64,000 nucleotides of DNA from an uncultured Methanomassiliicoccales archaeon. GTDB taxonomy: Archaea; Thermoplasmatota; Thermoplasmata; Methanomassiliicoccales; Methanomethylophilaceae. A model generated the notes under the pieces. It was not told the origin of the DNA, did no database searches, and saw only the letters and a program-made list of their open reading frames with translations. Of the stretch, positions 9,035 through 18,500 are shown one piece after another (position 1 is the stretch's first letter; each line of letters begins with the position of its first letter). The position numbers and the translations under genes are program-made. The stretch spans positions 96,488-160,487 of the forward strand of contig CASEZY010000003.1 in the NCBI GenBank assembly GCA_949292635.1. Reading direction: 5' to 3'.

Positions 9035-9700
9035 TCATTCACAGAGCCAGCTTGCCACAAGCCTGCCCTGTCCGGTCAGCTTGATGCTGTTGACCCTGTT
9101 GTTGGTCCTGCCCCCGGATTCCACTCCGCGGACCTTCTCCAGTAAGCCTTCCTCTTCCAACACGCGGAGGTGGTAGGATACGGTCTGCTTGTTCAGGCCG
9201 AAGGCGTCGGAGATCATGGATGCGGTAAGTATGTCCTCCTGGCACTCCAGCACGTAGCGGAGGATGTCCTGGGTCTTGCCCTTGATGCGGTGCAGGTCCG
9301 GGGTCCTGGGGGTGGGTATCCATATGAGCTGCTCGGAGGCGCTCTTCTCCGGGTCCCGCAGGACGTAGCATATCTTGGCACCGACGAAGAACGCCGTGGA
9401 GCATGCCGCGGCGGCCATGAGGTTGGTGCCGCCGGTGATGTTGATGGAGAATGTGTTCTTGCTGCCCTCGTCCCTGAATATGGAGTATATGGTGTCCACG
9501 ATGCTCTGGAAGTCGAAGCCGCTTATGGTGCGCATCTCCACATCCACCATCGCCCTGCCGAAGAAGTCCTCCAGGATGTGGGCGGATTCGGAGAACGCCC
9601 CGCTGATGAGGATATACACCTTGTCGATGCCGGGGATGGCGTTGAACGCCTTGATCACTGGTTCCACCGCCTGGCCGGCGGTGGCGATGTGGATGTGCAT
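9035..9700 (-). CDS. CARF-domain winged-helix regulator, copy 2
   Basis: 221 residues. It is a paralogue of the gene at 8366: the same start (MHIHIATAGQAVEPVIKAF), the same CARF signature NITGGTNLMAAAAC near 90, and a C-terminal winged HTH (ISDAFGLNKQTVSYHLRVLE). The two genes are tail to tail with no base between the stop codons. It is divergent from the Hsp70-like gene, and a palindrome touches its start codon (9701-9721), which suggests autoregulation and control of the Hsp70/GrpE-like pair. The two HTH recognition helices differ (KQKAAYHVK against KQTVSYHLR), so they may bind different sites. Confidence 0.85.
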   Translation of the reverse strand: MHIHIATAGQAVEPVIKAFNAIPGIDKVYILISGAFSESAHILEDFFGRAMVDVEMRTISGFDFQSIVDTIYSIFRDEGSKNTFSINITGGTNLMAAAACSTAFFVGAKICYVLRDPEKSASEQLIWIPTPRTPDLHRIKGKTQDILRYVLECQEDILTASMISDAFGLNKQTVSYHLRVLEEEGLLEKVRGVESGGRTNNRVNSIKLTGQGRLVASWLCE

Positions 9701-9721
9701 GGTAATAAAATTAGTTTTACC
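9701..9721. promoter_or_regulatory. Palindromic candidate operator between CARF copy 2 and the Hsp70-like gene
   Basis: An AT-rich imperfect palindrome with GGTAA...TTACC ends around an AAAATTAGTTTT core abuts the start codon of the CARF-HTH gene. Further toward the Hsp70-like gene a TATA-like CTAAATATC and the ribosome site GAGGT (about 10 bases before ATG 9778) are seen. The site is well placed for autoregulation by a dimeric winged-HTH protein. No second copy was found in front of the helicase. Confidence 0.45.
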
Positions 9722-9777
9722 GTATTAGAATTTTCCTAAATATCTATGCAATCATATTACTGTCCGAGGTAAAGAAA

Positions 9778-11349
9778 ATGATAATCGGGATAGACTTCGG
9801 AACCTGCTATTCCAGTGCCGCGATCATGAACGGGCTCATACCCGTCACCACCTTCCTCAAAGACTCCACGGGCATGGGGGTCCCCTCATTGTTCATGTAC
9901 TCCCAGGAGGAGGGCAGGGAGATGTACGGCGAGGAGTGCGAGACCGGTGCCGCCTTCAGGCACTCCTCGGACATCATCCGCTACATGAAGAGGACGGTCC
10001 GCGAGGACCCCGCCAACCTGGAGAAGACGGTATCCAGCGGAGGGAAGGAGTACAGGCTCAGCGAGGTCATCGAGAAGTACCTGACGTTCCTGATCAACGA
10101 GATCCGCACCGCCGCCATCAGGTCCGGGGAGTACGCCAACAACGAGATCGAGGCGGTGACCATCACCGCCCCGGTGGGCATCGCCAGCGGCCAGATGATG
10201 GCCTCCGAGTACAACCGTCTGATCCAGGAGGCGGTGATGCGCATCACCGGCCTTCCCAAGGAGGACGTGAGGGTGCTGCAGGAGCCCGTTGCGGCTGCGG
10301 TTTCATATCTGTACTCCCAGGATGTGAGGACCCACTACGACGGCATCCAGAAGATCCTGGTCTTCGACCTTGGCGGCGGAACGCTGGACGTGAGCATCGT
10401 GGAGCACGACCCCGCCACCATGGAATACAGGATCCTTGCGAAGGAGGGCGACCTGGAACTCGGCGGCAACGATTGGGATGCCGCCCTGAGGGACAGGATC
10501 ATGGAGAAGGTGGGCCTGAAATGGCAGGGCACCCCGGAGGAGACCGCCAGGTTCGTGAAGGTGGTCACCAGGACCAAGGTGGAGCTGTCGGACGCTGACG
10601 AGTCGGTGGTGGTGTTCACCATGAACGGTCAGGACAGGTTCACCCGCATATCCCGCAGGGAGTTCGAGGACTGCACCTCCCATCTGCTGGAGAGGGCGAT
10701 GGACGTGATGCAGCGTGCCTTGGACTTCGATCCCGAATGCGCCCCGGACAGGATCGTGCTGGTGGGCGGGAGCAGCAACATGCCCCAGATCGCCAGGGGG
10801 ATCATCGAGAGGACGGGATACGCCCCGGAGGACGTGTGCGTGTACGAGCCGTCGAAGGCGATCGTGAAGGGGGCGGCGGTGTTCGCCAAGCTCAACCACG
10901 CCTCGGACGGTTCCGCCGTCGGACCCAGGGTGCTGGACATGGCCACCCTCACCTACGGGTTCGACTCACGCTATCACGGCGAGAGGGAATGCATCTACAA
11001 CATGATCTACAAGGGGGACCGCTTCGACGAGGACGGCCGTATAATCAGGAAGTCGGAATCCAGCTTCATCCCCCTGAGGGACAACCAGACCGTGGTCACC
11101 TTCGAGGTATATGAGTCCGAGTTCTCCCGGGAGGATTGTTTCGAGGAGAACTGGATCGACATGGGCTCCGGCGAGACCTACAACGGACTGAGGGTCTCGG
11201 TGCAGGTGCCGCCGGAGTACTTCGGCAAGGCCCGCGGGTTCCACATGTGGGCCACCATGTCCCTGGATTCCAACGGGATATTGGACATAACCGTCACCGA
11301 TGCCGCCGGCAGGAGGCTGGCGTACGGCTCCACCGCCCTGGGGGAGTGA
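9778..11349 (+). CDS. Divergent Hsp70/DnaK-like ATPase
   Basis: 523 residues. The actin-like ATPase domain carries phosphate-1 GIDFGTCYSSAA (residues 3-14), phosphate-2 VFDLGGGTLDVSIV near 195 and the adenosine motif IVLVGGSSNMPQI near 325. Residues about 385-523 look like a short beta substrate-binding domain; the alpha-helical lid of normal DnaK (about 600-640 residues) is absent. This makes it a non-canonical Hsp70, unlikely to be the housekeeping chaperone. It is followed after two bases by a GrpE-like gene and preceded by a divergent CARF regulator. A role in assembling, activating or disassembling a defence complex is inferred from context only. Confidence 0.85.
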   Translation: MIIGIDFGTCYSSAAIMNGLIPVTTFLKDSTGMGVPSLFMYSQEEGREMYGEECETGAAFRHSSDIIRYMKRTVREDPANLEKTVSSGGKEYRLSEVIEKYLTFLINEIRTAAIRSGEYANNEIEAVTITAPVGIASGQMMASEYNRLIQEAVMRITGLPKEDVRVLQEPVAAAVSYLYSQDVRTHYDGIQKILVFDLGGGTLDVSIVEHDPATMEYRILAKEGDLELGGNDWDAALRDRIMEKVGLKWQGTPEETARFVKVVTRTKVELSDADESVVVFTMNGQDRFTRISRREFEDCTSHLLERAMDVMQRALDFDPECAPDRIVLVGGSSNMPQIARGIIERTGYAPEDVCVYEPSKAIVKGAAVFAKLNHASDGSAVGPRVLDMATLTYGFDSRYHGERECIYNMIYKGDRFDEDGRIIRKSESSFIPLRDNQTVVTFEVYESEFSREDCFEENWIDMGSGETYNGLRVSVQVPPEYFGKARGFHMWATMSLDSNGILDITVTDAAGRRLAYGSTALGE

Positions 11350-11351
11350 GC

Positions 11352-12242
11352 ATGGGACGTCGGGACAAGAAGGAGAGGACCCTCACATACGGCTATGCCG
11401 TGGTGAGGGTGGGCTGCGTCTGCGGTCGTCACGAGGTGGGCACCAACAGTAGGGGGGACGTGGTGTGCAAGAGCTGCGGGAGACCCCTGGCCCTTGCCAC
11501 CGGGTTTCGGGTGTTCGGTACGGAGACGGATGCGTTGCTGTCGAGATTCGACGAGGACGAGGGGATCCGCGGGGCGCTGGAATCCCATCTGAGGGAGACG
11601 GCATGCCCGGAGGAGATCGACGAGACGGAGAGGCTGAGGGCCAGGGTGGAGGAGCTGGAGGAAGAGCTTACCAGAATCATCGAGGGGCACGAGGCGGAGA
11701 TTTCGGGGATCAAGGAGCAATTCGGGGAGGAGATCTCCAGGATCGTCGGGGAATCGAACGAGAAGATCTTGCGTCTGGACGGAGAGAGGAGGCTGCTGAG
11801 GGAGAGGTCCTCCGCACTCGAATCGGAGGTGGCGGAACTGAACGCCACGATGAGGCACCTGAGGAACGAGATCGAGCGCATGCGTGCGGTGGATGTGCGT
11901 TCCATAGCGGAGGAGGTCATGATCTATGCAGCCGGTGTGGACAACACCCTGTGCGAGTCGGAGAGCCTGGATGATGCCAGGGAAAGGGTGGATATGCGCA
12001 CCCACCGGCTGATCAGCGCCGTCGGCAGCAAGGGGATGCATGTGACCTTCCACCGCAGGGGGGACCCGGTGGGGGAGGGAAGGATGGACATCACGCCGAT
12101 CCCCACGGACAATCCGGAGAAGGACATGACGGTGCAGAGGTCCACCCGTTACGGGTGCTCCTTTGACAACGATGTATACGCGGATGTGCCGGAGGAGTTG
12201 TCGGTGTTCAGGTGTCAGGCAATGCGGATCGATGAGTGTTAG
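11352..12242 (+). CDS. Zinc-ribbon, coiled-coil, GrpE-like nucleotide-exchange protein
   Basis: 296 residues from ATG 11352, two bases after the Hsp70-like stop; an in-frame ORF extends further upstream but lies inside the Hsp70 gene. Three parts are visible: an N-terminal zinc ribbon (CVCGRH...CKSCGRPL, residues about 22-48), a long coiled coil rich in E, R and L (about 95-195), and a C-terminal domain (about 200-296) whose features (IAEEVMIYAAGVDNTL, SAVGSKGMHVTFHRRGD, then a beta-rich end) recall the four-helix and beta domains of GrpE. I infer that it is the dedicated exchange factor of the neighbouring Hsp70, with the ribbon adding a nucleic-acid or protein contact. The GrpE assignment is by topology and context, not strong motif identity. 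Confidence 0.6.
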   Translation: MGRRDKKERTLTYGYAVVRVGCVCGRHEVGTNSRGDVVCKSCGRPLALATGFRVFGTETDALLSRFDEDEGIRGALESHLRETACPEEIDETERLRARVEELEEELTRIIEGHEAEISGIKEQFGEEISRIVGESNEKILRLDGERRLLRERSSALESEVAELNATMRHLRNEIERMRAVDVRSIAEEVMIYAAGVDNTLCESESLDDARERVDMRTHRLISAVGSKGMHVTFHRRGDPVGEGRMDITPIPTDNPEKDMTVQRSTRYGCSFDNDVYADVPEELSVFRCQAMRIDEC

Positions 12243-12350
12243 TGGAGATGTTATTCACACTTTCTGGTTAAATGGTTATTCATTTCATTCTGATCCGTTA
12301 TTGTTAACAATAGATCGTATTGTCAAAAAGTCGAATCTTTGGTTCCATAT

Positions 12351-12403
12351 TGGCATCTTCGTGTGTCGAATGCGTTTGACGCATTCTGACCGCGAAGATG
12401 CCA
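12351..12403. terminator. Large stem-loop at the distal end of the CRISPR array
   Basis: A perfect 11-bp inverted repeat (TGGCATCTTCG at 12351-12361 and its complement at 12393-12403) encloses a second 7-bp hairpin (GAATGCG, loop TTTGA, CGCATTC at 12368-12386). It sits three bases from the last repeat and between convergent transcripts (GrpE-like gene and CRISPR array), so a bidirectional terminator or processing element is likely. The surrounding 12243-12406 is AT-rich and has no gene. Confidence 0.5.
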
Positions 12404-12406
12404 GTA

Positions 12407-13697
12407 GTTGGGGAACCCTCAAGATTGACAACACTCTCAAACTTATTGTATGTGTCTAAATGAGATTCAATGGTTGGGGAACCCTCAAGATTGACAACAC
12501 TCTCAAACACAGTAGAGCCGGAGACAGTCACCGTATCGGTTGGGGAACCCTCAAGATTGACAACACTCTCAAACTCTTCATTCTCGCCATTTTGCAATTT
12601 AATAGTTGGGGAACCCTCAAGATTGACAACACTCTCAAACCAGGGTGGATACCCGTGTCCCTGCCGTCCTGTTGGGGAACCCTCAAGATTGACAACACTC
12701 TCAAACGTTTGAGCGTGGGATTCGACAGAAGAGAACGTTGGGGAACCCTCAAGATTGACAACACTCTCAAACCAGATTCAACCGACCTGTCTGAGATGAT
12801 GCGTTGGGGAACCCTCAAGATTGACAACACTCTCAAACTATGACGTGCTAGTATTAATAATTTTGTATGTTGGGGAACCCTCAAGATTGACAACACTCTC
12901 AAACAATGAAAATGTGGGGGACGGAGTGTACAAGGTTGGGGAACCCTCAAGATTGACAACACTCTCAAACTGCGGCCGATGATTCATGGTATCACCTCAC
13001 GTTGGGGAACCCTCAAGATTGACAACACTCTCAAACGTCCCTGCGCTGGGAATTGTTCGAGTTAAGGTTGGGGAACCCTCAAGATTGACAACACTCTCAA
13101 ACATTGTTTGGGGCGAGCGTTACACTAGTTGCGTTGGGGAACCCTCAAGATTGACAACACTCTCAAACTGACCGGGCCTAAATCGGAGTTCCGCACCGGT
13201 TGGGGAACCCTCAAGATTGACAACACTCTCAAACCTTACATTCGTCATATCTATCTTCTCCGTTGTTGGGGAACCCTCAAGATTGACAACACTCTCAAAC
13301 ACGACTGGGCACGCGAAGAGCGGAACGGCGGTTGGGGAACCCTCAAGATTGACAACACTCTCAAACTCGCGGGACGTTGCGATCAGATAATGCGCGGTTG
13401 GGGAACCCTCAAGATTGACAACACTCTCAAACAAAATACGGGATTCCGTCCTAGATACCCCTAGTTGGGGAACCCTCAAGATTGACAACACTCTCAAACT
13501 ATCTTACTCCCTGACTTTGACAGAAGCCTGTTGGGGAACCCTCAAGATTGACAACACTCTCAAACACCAGTGAATGCCACCGCGCCGGACCGGTGGTTGG
13601 GGAACCCTCAAGATTGACAACACTCTCAAACATTAAAATATCTCCAAACCTTCTTAGCACCGTTGGGGAACCCTCAAGATTGACAACACTCTCAAAC
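12407..13697 (-). CRISPR. Type II-A CRISPR array, 20 repeats, 19 spacers
   Basis: Twenty 36-bp repeats start at 12407 and recur every 66 bases (one unit of 67). Spacers are 30 bases except one of 31 (13433-13463). The repeats I checked are identical, including the first and the last. Read on the - strand, the repeat begins GTTTGAGAGTGTTG and ends CCCCAAC, the layout of type II-A repeats, and its first part pairs with the tracrRNA found at 19599-19616. The array runs in the direction of cas9-cas1-cas2-csn2 and begins inside the csn2 stop region, so new spacers should enter at 13697. I did not identify spacer targets. Confidence 0.98.
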
Positions 13698-14381
13698 CTC
13701 AAATAGGTTGCCATTGGGCCCAATCTCAAGCTCACAGCGGTCTGTATCTATGATTTTGGTCGGGACGTTATCATTTGGAAATGTATTCTCAATCAACAAA
13801 ATGGGTGTGTTTGAATACTCCAGTTGTTTCACCAGTTCCGAATAGTCCTCTTTGCTGAGGAATTTGTCAAGATTGACTATTATGGCAAGTCTCTTGGATC
13901 CATATTCGGACATCAGTCTGACATATTCGCACACCCTCTCCGGTAGTGATTCCGGTTCAATCATTCCTACGGACATGACTTTCAGCAACGCTTGGATCGT
14001 CACGTCCCCAGAAGAGGATCCTGCTTCGATCTCTGTGGAAACCGTTGTGATGTAGTTGGTCAGAGCAGATATCGCGTCTTGAACCTCTAGGAAACTGTCA
14101 CCGCATTCCAGTTCCTTGGTGATGGTCTTGTGCAGCCCTGTTATGATCTCCTTGGCATTGCAGGTGATGGAAAACGGGTCGATGATCATATGTGTATTCT
14201 TGGACAACTCGATGTTCTTGGAACCGTCAGATAATACGAACCGACCATCGTATCCTGAGATCTGGCTTTGGAGTTCGCCCACGGCACGTCCCAGTTCACC
14301 GGGCTCCTCTATGGTCAACCGCCTCAGTGCATGTTCGTTAAAATCAATCGGAGTGGAGAAGAGAAAATGGCTGAGCATCAT
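13692..14381 (-). CDS. csn2: CRISPR adaptation protein Csn2 (type II-A)
   Basis: 229 residues. Csn2 forms a calcium-stabilised ring that slides on DNA ends and works with Cas1, Cas2 and Cas9 in spacer acquisition; its presence defines subtype II-A. The family pattern is seen: an N-terminal beta region, a central helical part (FLEVQDAISALTNYITT), and the C-terminal strand segment LAIIVNLDKFLSKEDYSELV, close to the IFVNSGAFLTKDE region of streptococcal Csn2. The start overlaps the cas2 stop as ATGA. The stop codon lies six bases inside the first CRISPR repeat, leaving no separate leader. Confidence 0.88.
   Translation of the reverse strand: MMLSHFLFSTPIDFNEHALRRLTIEEPGELGRAVGELQSQISGYDGRFVLSDGSKNIELSKNTHMIIDPFSITCNAKEIITGLHKTITKELECGDSFLEVQDAISALTNYITTVSTEIEAGSSSGDVTIQALLKVMSVGMIEPESLPERVCEYVRLMSEYGSKRLAIIVNLDKFLSKEDYSELVKQLEYSNTPILLIENTFPNDNVPTKIIDTDRCELEIGPNGNLFEV
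13698..13704 (-). promoter_or_regulatory. Leader-anchoring motif ATTTGAG inside csn2
   Basis: On the - strand the seven bases directly before the first repeat read ATTTGAG, the same as the leader end known from S. thermophilus CRISPR1-type II-A loci, where Cas1-Cas2 recognises it for polarised integration. Here the motif is also coding: it supplies codons of the last residues of Csn2 (NLFEV) and the stop codon falls within the repeat. Confidence 0.6.
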
Positions 14382-14683
14382 AGTACCACGAATCTGTCAA
14401 GGGTGTCAAGTACCTCTTTTTGCGCTTCACCGACGATTATCTCAATCTGTTGGAACTGGCGTTCGGTAACCGTAAGCATTTGAACGTTCCCTTTCGGAGG
14501 TCTGTGGCTGATGACATCCTTTTTGATTGTCTGAACTGCGGCGCCATTCATGGCTATCTTACAGTAGACGGATTTTTGGACCATGATGAAGCCGTGAACT
14601 TGGAGGTACTTACGGAATTTCGTATAGTTCCGCCTGTCCTCGGATGTCTCGACCGGCAGGTCAAAGTATACAATCAGTCTCAT
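14378..14683 (-). CDS. cas2: CRISPR-associated endoribonuclease Cas2 (type II-A)
   Basis: 101 residues from ATG 14683 (MRLIVYFDLPVETSEDRR). An in-frame ATG at 14704 is less likely because family members begin at MR(L/M)IVxFDLP and an AGGAT ribosome site precedes 14683. The first strand ends in the conserved aspartate of FDLP, and the length is typical. It bridges two Cas1 dimers in the integrase complex. It overlaps the end of cas1 and is coupled to csn2. Confidence 0.93.
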   Translation of the reverse strand: MRLIVYFDLPVETSEDRRNYTKFRKYLQVHGFIMVQKSVYCKIAMNGAAVQTIKKDVISHRPPKGNVQMLTVTERQFQQIEIIVGEAQKEVLDTLDRFVVL

Positions 14684-15560
14684 CGCCCGTATCCTCATAG
14701 TCACAGAAAACCATCATCTCCGGATCGTTGTTCTCTAGAGCTTCGGTGACGCTCTTCACATAAATCGGCAGAGCGGTGTTCAGATACATCCGCTTGCCAT
14801 TGAGCATCACTGGTGTGTTGAGTATGGCAGCCATGCTTCTTTTGCAGGAGATATCAAACTCATCCGGCAACAGTTTCAGAGTCAGACTGTCAACCAGGGG
14901 ACGAAGGGGTTCGATGATATCACAGCCCAGATTGAACTGGTTGTAGGTGTTGTCATGGAAGATGCCAATCTGAGTTGTGTACCCGAGACAAACGATCTCT
15001 CTGTTTATGGCTGACAAAAGAATCGCATACCCGTAGTTCAGACAAGCATTGATAGCCCCGCCATTCTTCCGGGAGAATGTAATACCGAAGAGGGAATTGA
15101 AGTAGACCTTGGCGGCGTGCCCTTCGCGATTGGTCCCATCCATCCATTCAACGTTCTCCGCATAGCCGAACAGCATGGCGGCTCGATCGGTATCATAGTG
15201 ATTCAGGAGGGTGGCCTGGTTGATGATCTTCTGTCTGACGATGGCGGCCCAAACGTTACCTTTGGAATCCTCGGTCCACCTTATCTGACTGCGGAGTTTT
15301 GCCGGGGAGTCGTGACACCCACAGTATGGTACAATCTCTCCGTAGGGGTTGTGGGTCTCGTCACAGAATATCACCTTGATCTTCCGCTTGGTCAGTTCGC
15401 AGAGGAGCATGGCCGTCATGGACACTGCGGTACTTTCAATCAGCAACACGGAGATTTCGGAAAGGTGGACCTTCCTAATCTCCGTGTTGCGAATCACCAT
15501 GTATCCAAGTTTGAGATCAAGCTTGGAGTTGCTGGAAATCACCACCGTTCTCCAGGTCAT
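14661..15560 (-). CDS. cas1: CRISPR integrase Cas1 (type II-A)
   Basis: 299 residues, normal for subtype II-A. Cas1 is the metal-dependent integrase that inserts spacers at the leader end. Conserved features include the start MTWRTVVISSNSKLDLKLG, the glutamate in GTNREGHAAKVYFNSLFG, the histidine in IGIFHDNTYNQFNLGCD and the following glutamate in IIEPLRPLVD. The ATG follows the cas9 stop by two bases. Lower GC than the methanogen genes nearby supports transfer of the whole locus. Confidence 0.95.
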   Translation of the reverse strand: MTWRTVVISSNSKLDLKLGYMVIRNTEIRKVHLSEISVLLIESTAVSMTAMLLCELTKRKIKVIFCDETHNPYGEIVPYCGCHDSPAKLRSQIRWTEDSKGNVWAAIVRQKIINQATLLNHYDTDRAAMLFGYAENVEWMDGTNREGHAAKVYFNSLFGITFSRKNGGAINACLNYGYAILLSAINREIVCLGYTTQIGIFHDNTYNQFNLGCDIIEPLRPLVDSLTLKLLPDEFDISCKRSMAAILNTPVMLNGKRMYLNTALPIYVKSVTEALENNDPEMMVFCDYEDTGDETDCIL

Positions 15561-15562
15561 GC

Positions 15563-18500
15563 TCAGTTCAACTTCACTCTATTTTCTATGAGCCCAGAAG
15601 GTGACTGATTGACAAGCCAGACGTCAACATCTGATGGCAATTGACAATTAAACTGAATCCTCCCAGTAGTTGCTACACCACCTATTTTCTTAAGATTTGC
15701 ATACACTGGTTTACATTGGAACGGCTGTAAGGCCTGATTCAATATTTCCGCCTGAGTCATCAGGTCACTGGATATGAATGCATCTAGACATTTCTTAAGA
15801 TTGGAGGAGAATGAACCCAAACTCTTGCTGTATGGATGTTTAAGACTCTTCTCCATCAGGACATTATATAGGCATACATTTTCTTCTGCAGATATCCCAT
15901 AGTAGTCTGGGCTTTTCACCGTTTTATTTTTGAAATCTTCGCTTATGTCAAACAGTTTTCTACAATATTTGTATAGTGTGTCAGGAAGCAAGAGCGGGAG
16001 TGCCGGTTGGAAAATGATGTAGTCATTGGTTCTTTTTCCAGTACGGTACGGTATCCCATCGCGTTCTATCAGGCTGTCCATCTTAATACACGGTAATATG
16101 ACCTTTACATCCATCCCCTTTAGTTTTGAGAAGTGAGCTTCTAGTTCAGCCTTGTTTTTAAGAAGGTGCACTTTGTGGAGATGCAATACCTGCAATGCCC
16201 GAATTGTTTTACCTTTTTCCTTGTACTCTATCAATGAATAGCAAGCCCCTTTCTCATTATCAAATCCACCATAACGATCGGATGGCCTGTTCTGTTTCCT
16301 ATCGAAGAGGGTCGCTTTGGCCCTTGTAAGGTTGTCATCAAACAGCGGCCCCTTCTGCATGTATGTGTGTCTGGTGGACAGGATGTTATCTCTGCGCATG
16401 TACTTGCGAACAGTCGCCTCTGTCCCTTCCGGCCCTGGGATCCATGCGGTGACCCCATCACGGATGACGGGGTTGTTGTACATCTTTGCCAGGTTGTAAT
16501 GCTCTCCAGAACCTACGAATCTGGACACATCCTCGGCGAACTTGGTATGGTATGTGTTGCCGACGACTATGTTCAAGTACGCATCCTTGGCGTGGTGAAG
16601 ATCGTTCACCGATCTGCACTTCAGCAGATCCAGTTTGTTACGGAAATCCGATACCAGTCCGGCCCTGGAATAGACGACCTTGGTATTTTCGCCGAACATC
16701 TGGTTGAGGACATCGATCGTGGTGGATACTGACTGGTTGGTCTCTACCAACTGACGGTTGATGAACTTGGCCAGCTCATCCTCGGTGAACGGGGTGCTGC
16801 GGACTAAACGTGAGTACTTCTCCTTGGTGATGTACTCCTTTCTCAGCAGTTCGTCCCAGAGAGCCTTCTGCTCTTTGCGTATCTCCGGCGGAAGCGGATA
16901 CCTGTCGCTTTTGGCCTGGTTGCACGCCTTGTGGGCTAGTACAAGGTTGTTGTGTATGCTGTCGTCCTTGATCTTCGACTGAGGGTAGATATGATCCCTG
17001 TCAACGAGCTCTGTGTTGTCGATGTCGTTGATGTCGATGGTCTTGCCGCAATACATGCATCTGCCGAGTTGGGTGAGATAGAGGTACAGACTGCGTTTCT
17101 TGAGTTCCGCCTCTTCTTTACTGTCCAGGAGGTTGATCCAATATGGGTCTTCCCCGCAGTTCTTGTACAGTTCTGCAAGTTTGGTCTTACGGGAGTCCTT
17201 TCTCTTGCCCTTCTCGTCGCCGGTAGCATCGCGGGTGGTCTCCACGAACACCTTCTTGGGCGGGTGCCCTACACACTTCACGATATCCTTCACAACGGCA
17301 ATCGTACGCCAAACGCTGCGCTTGACGGCGGGAGACACATATCTGGCCTCCAGTGACTTGTATGTGACCTCTTGGTCAGCGGTTTGCGCCTTGTTGTGCT
17401 TGTCGATCTGGTCTTTGAATGAGTATTTGTGCAGAAGCTCCATCAGATTGTCGTTGGTGGATTCCAACATCCCCATGATATTGGTCCTCTGTCCCGTCTC
17501 TCTGCAGGTGTCATAGAGCCCGGTGAGCAGTTTGGACGACAGTCTGCCCCAGCCGATGAAAGTGAGTTTGGACAGCTGCTCAATCTCCTTGTCGGTGAGC
17601 TCGCCGGAGTGATCTTTCTTCAATTTGGCTTTTATACGGATCCTTTCGCCAAAGACGGTGATGGTCCTTATGACGTCCTCGGCGAGCCTGTGATCGTTCA
17701 CTTTGTCGCCAATGATCTTTTTGAGGGTGTGCAGTGGTTTAAGATTGGATTTTATCGGATCGTCCACACCGGTGATCTCCGGCTTCTCGGTGGCATCGAT
17801 GAGCCCCTCTCTCTTCAGATAATCGGTGATGACCTTCTTGGTGACCTTTCCACTGTTATTCACGAACAGGTCCGTGATCAACTTTTTCTTAAGACCGACG
17901 GGAATGAGGTCGCCGTTGATTCTGAGTTTGTTGATCTCGTTATAGAGTGTGAAGTACGAGTACAAAATGGAGTTCTTGGGCAGCACTTTCTCCCCCACCA
18001 TGTATGTACAGTAGTTGGTGAGCCTGTCCATGAAGTTCTCCGCGGACTTGTCGTAATCGATTATCTTCTCGATGTTCCACGGTGTGATGTGTTCGAAGGA
18101 GTTGCGTACGGCCCAGGCCTTCTCCGATCTGGTATCCAGCGGACCAACATAGTATGGGATCCTGAATTCCTGTATCATCAACATCTTGGTGGCAACATCG
18201 AAACCGCTGTCATCCACCCGCGTCAGGAACGGGTAGTGCTTCGATACATTCTTCAATAGGGCATTGAGCTCCTTCCTGTGAACGGTGTAGGGCAGGATGC
18301 TGTTGTTCCTGCTGGTCTGCTTCGGCATGAATGTGCCTTCTTTCAGACGTGCCATCATGTCCGCCAGGTTCTCATCGTCCTTTGCCGAAGTCTTATCGAG
18401 AATCTTGTAGACGAATTCGCAGAACTCTTCCTGATTGCAAGTCTTTTCGGGCTTACCTTTGCCACAGACGTTGACATATGAGCAATAGTTCCCTTTCATG

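Noticed and set aside
12243..12406. AT-rich DNA next to the array considered as the CRISPR leader.
   Set aside because: Repeat orientation, tracrRNA pairing and the ATTTGAG motif all place the leader end at 13697; this side is the trailer.
12304..13735. Several ORFs on both strands across the CRISPR array, encoding repeated peptides such as WGTLKIDNTLK or FESVVNLEGSPT.
   Set aside because: They are translations of the 36-bp repeat; the 66-base period is a multiple of three, which keeps frames open.
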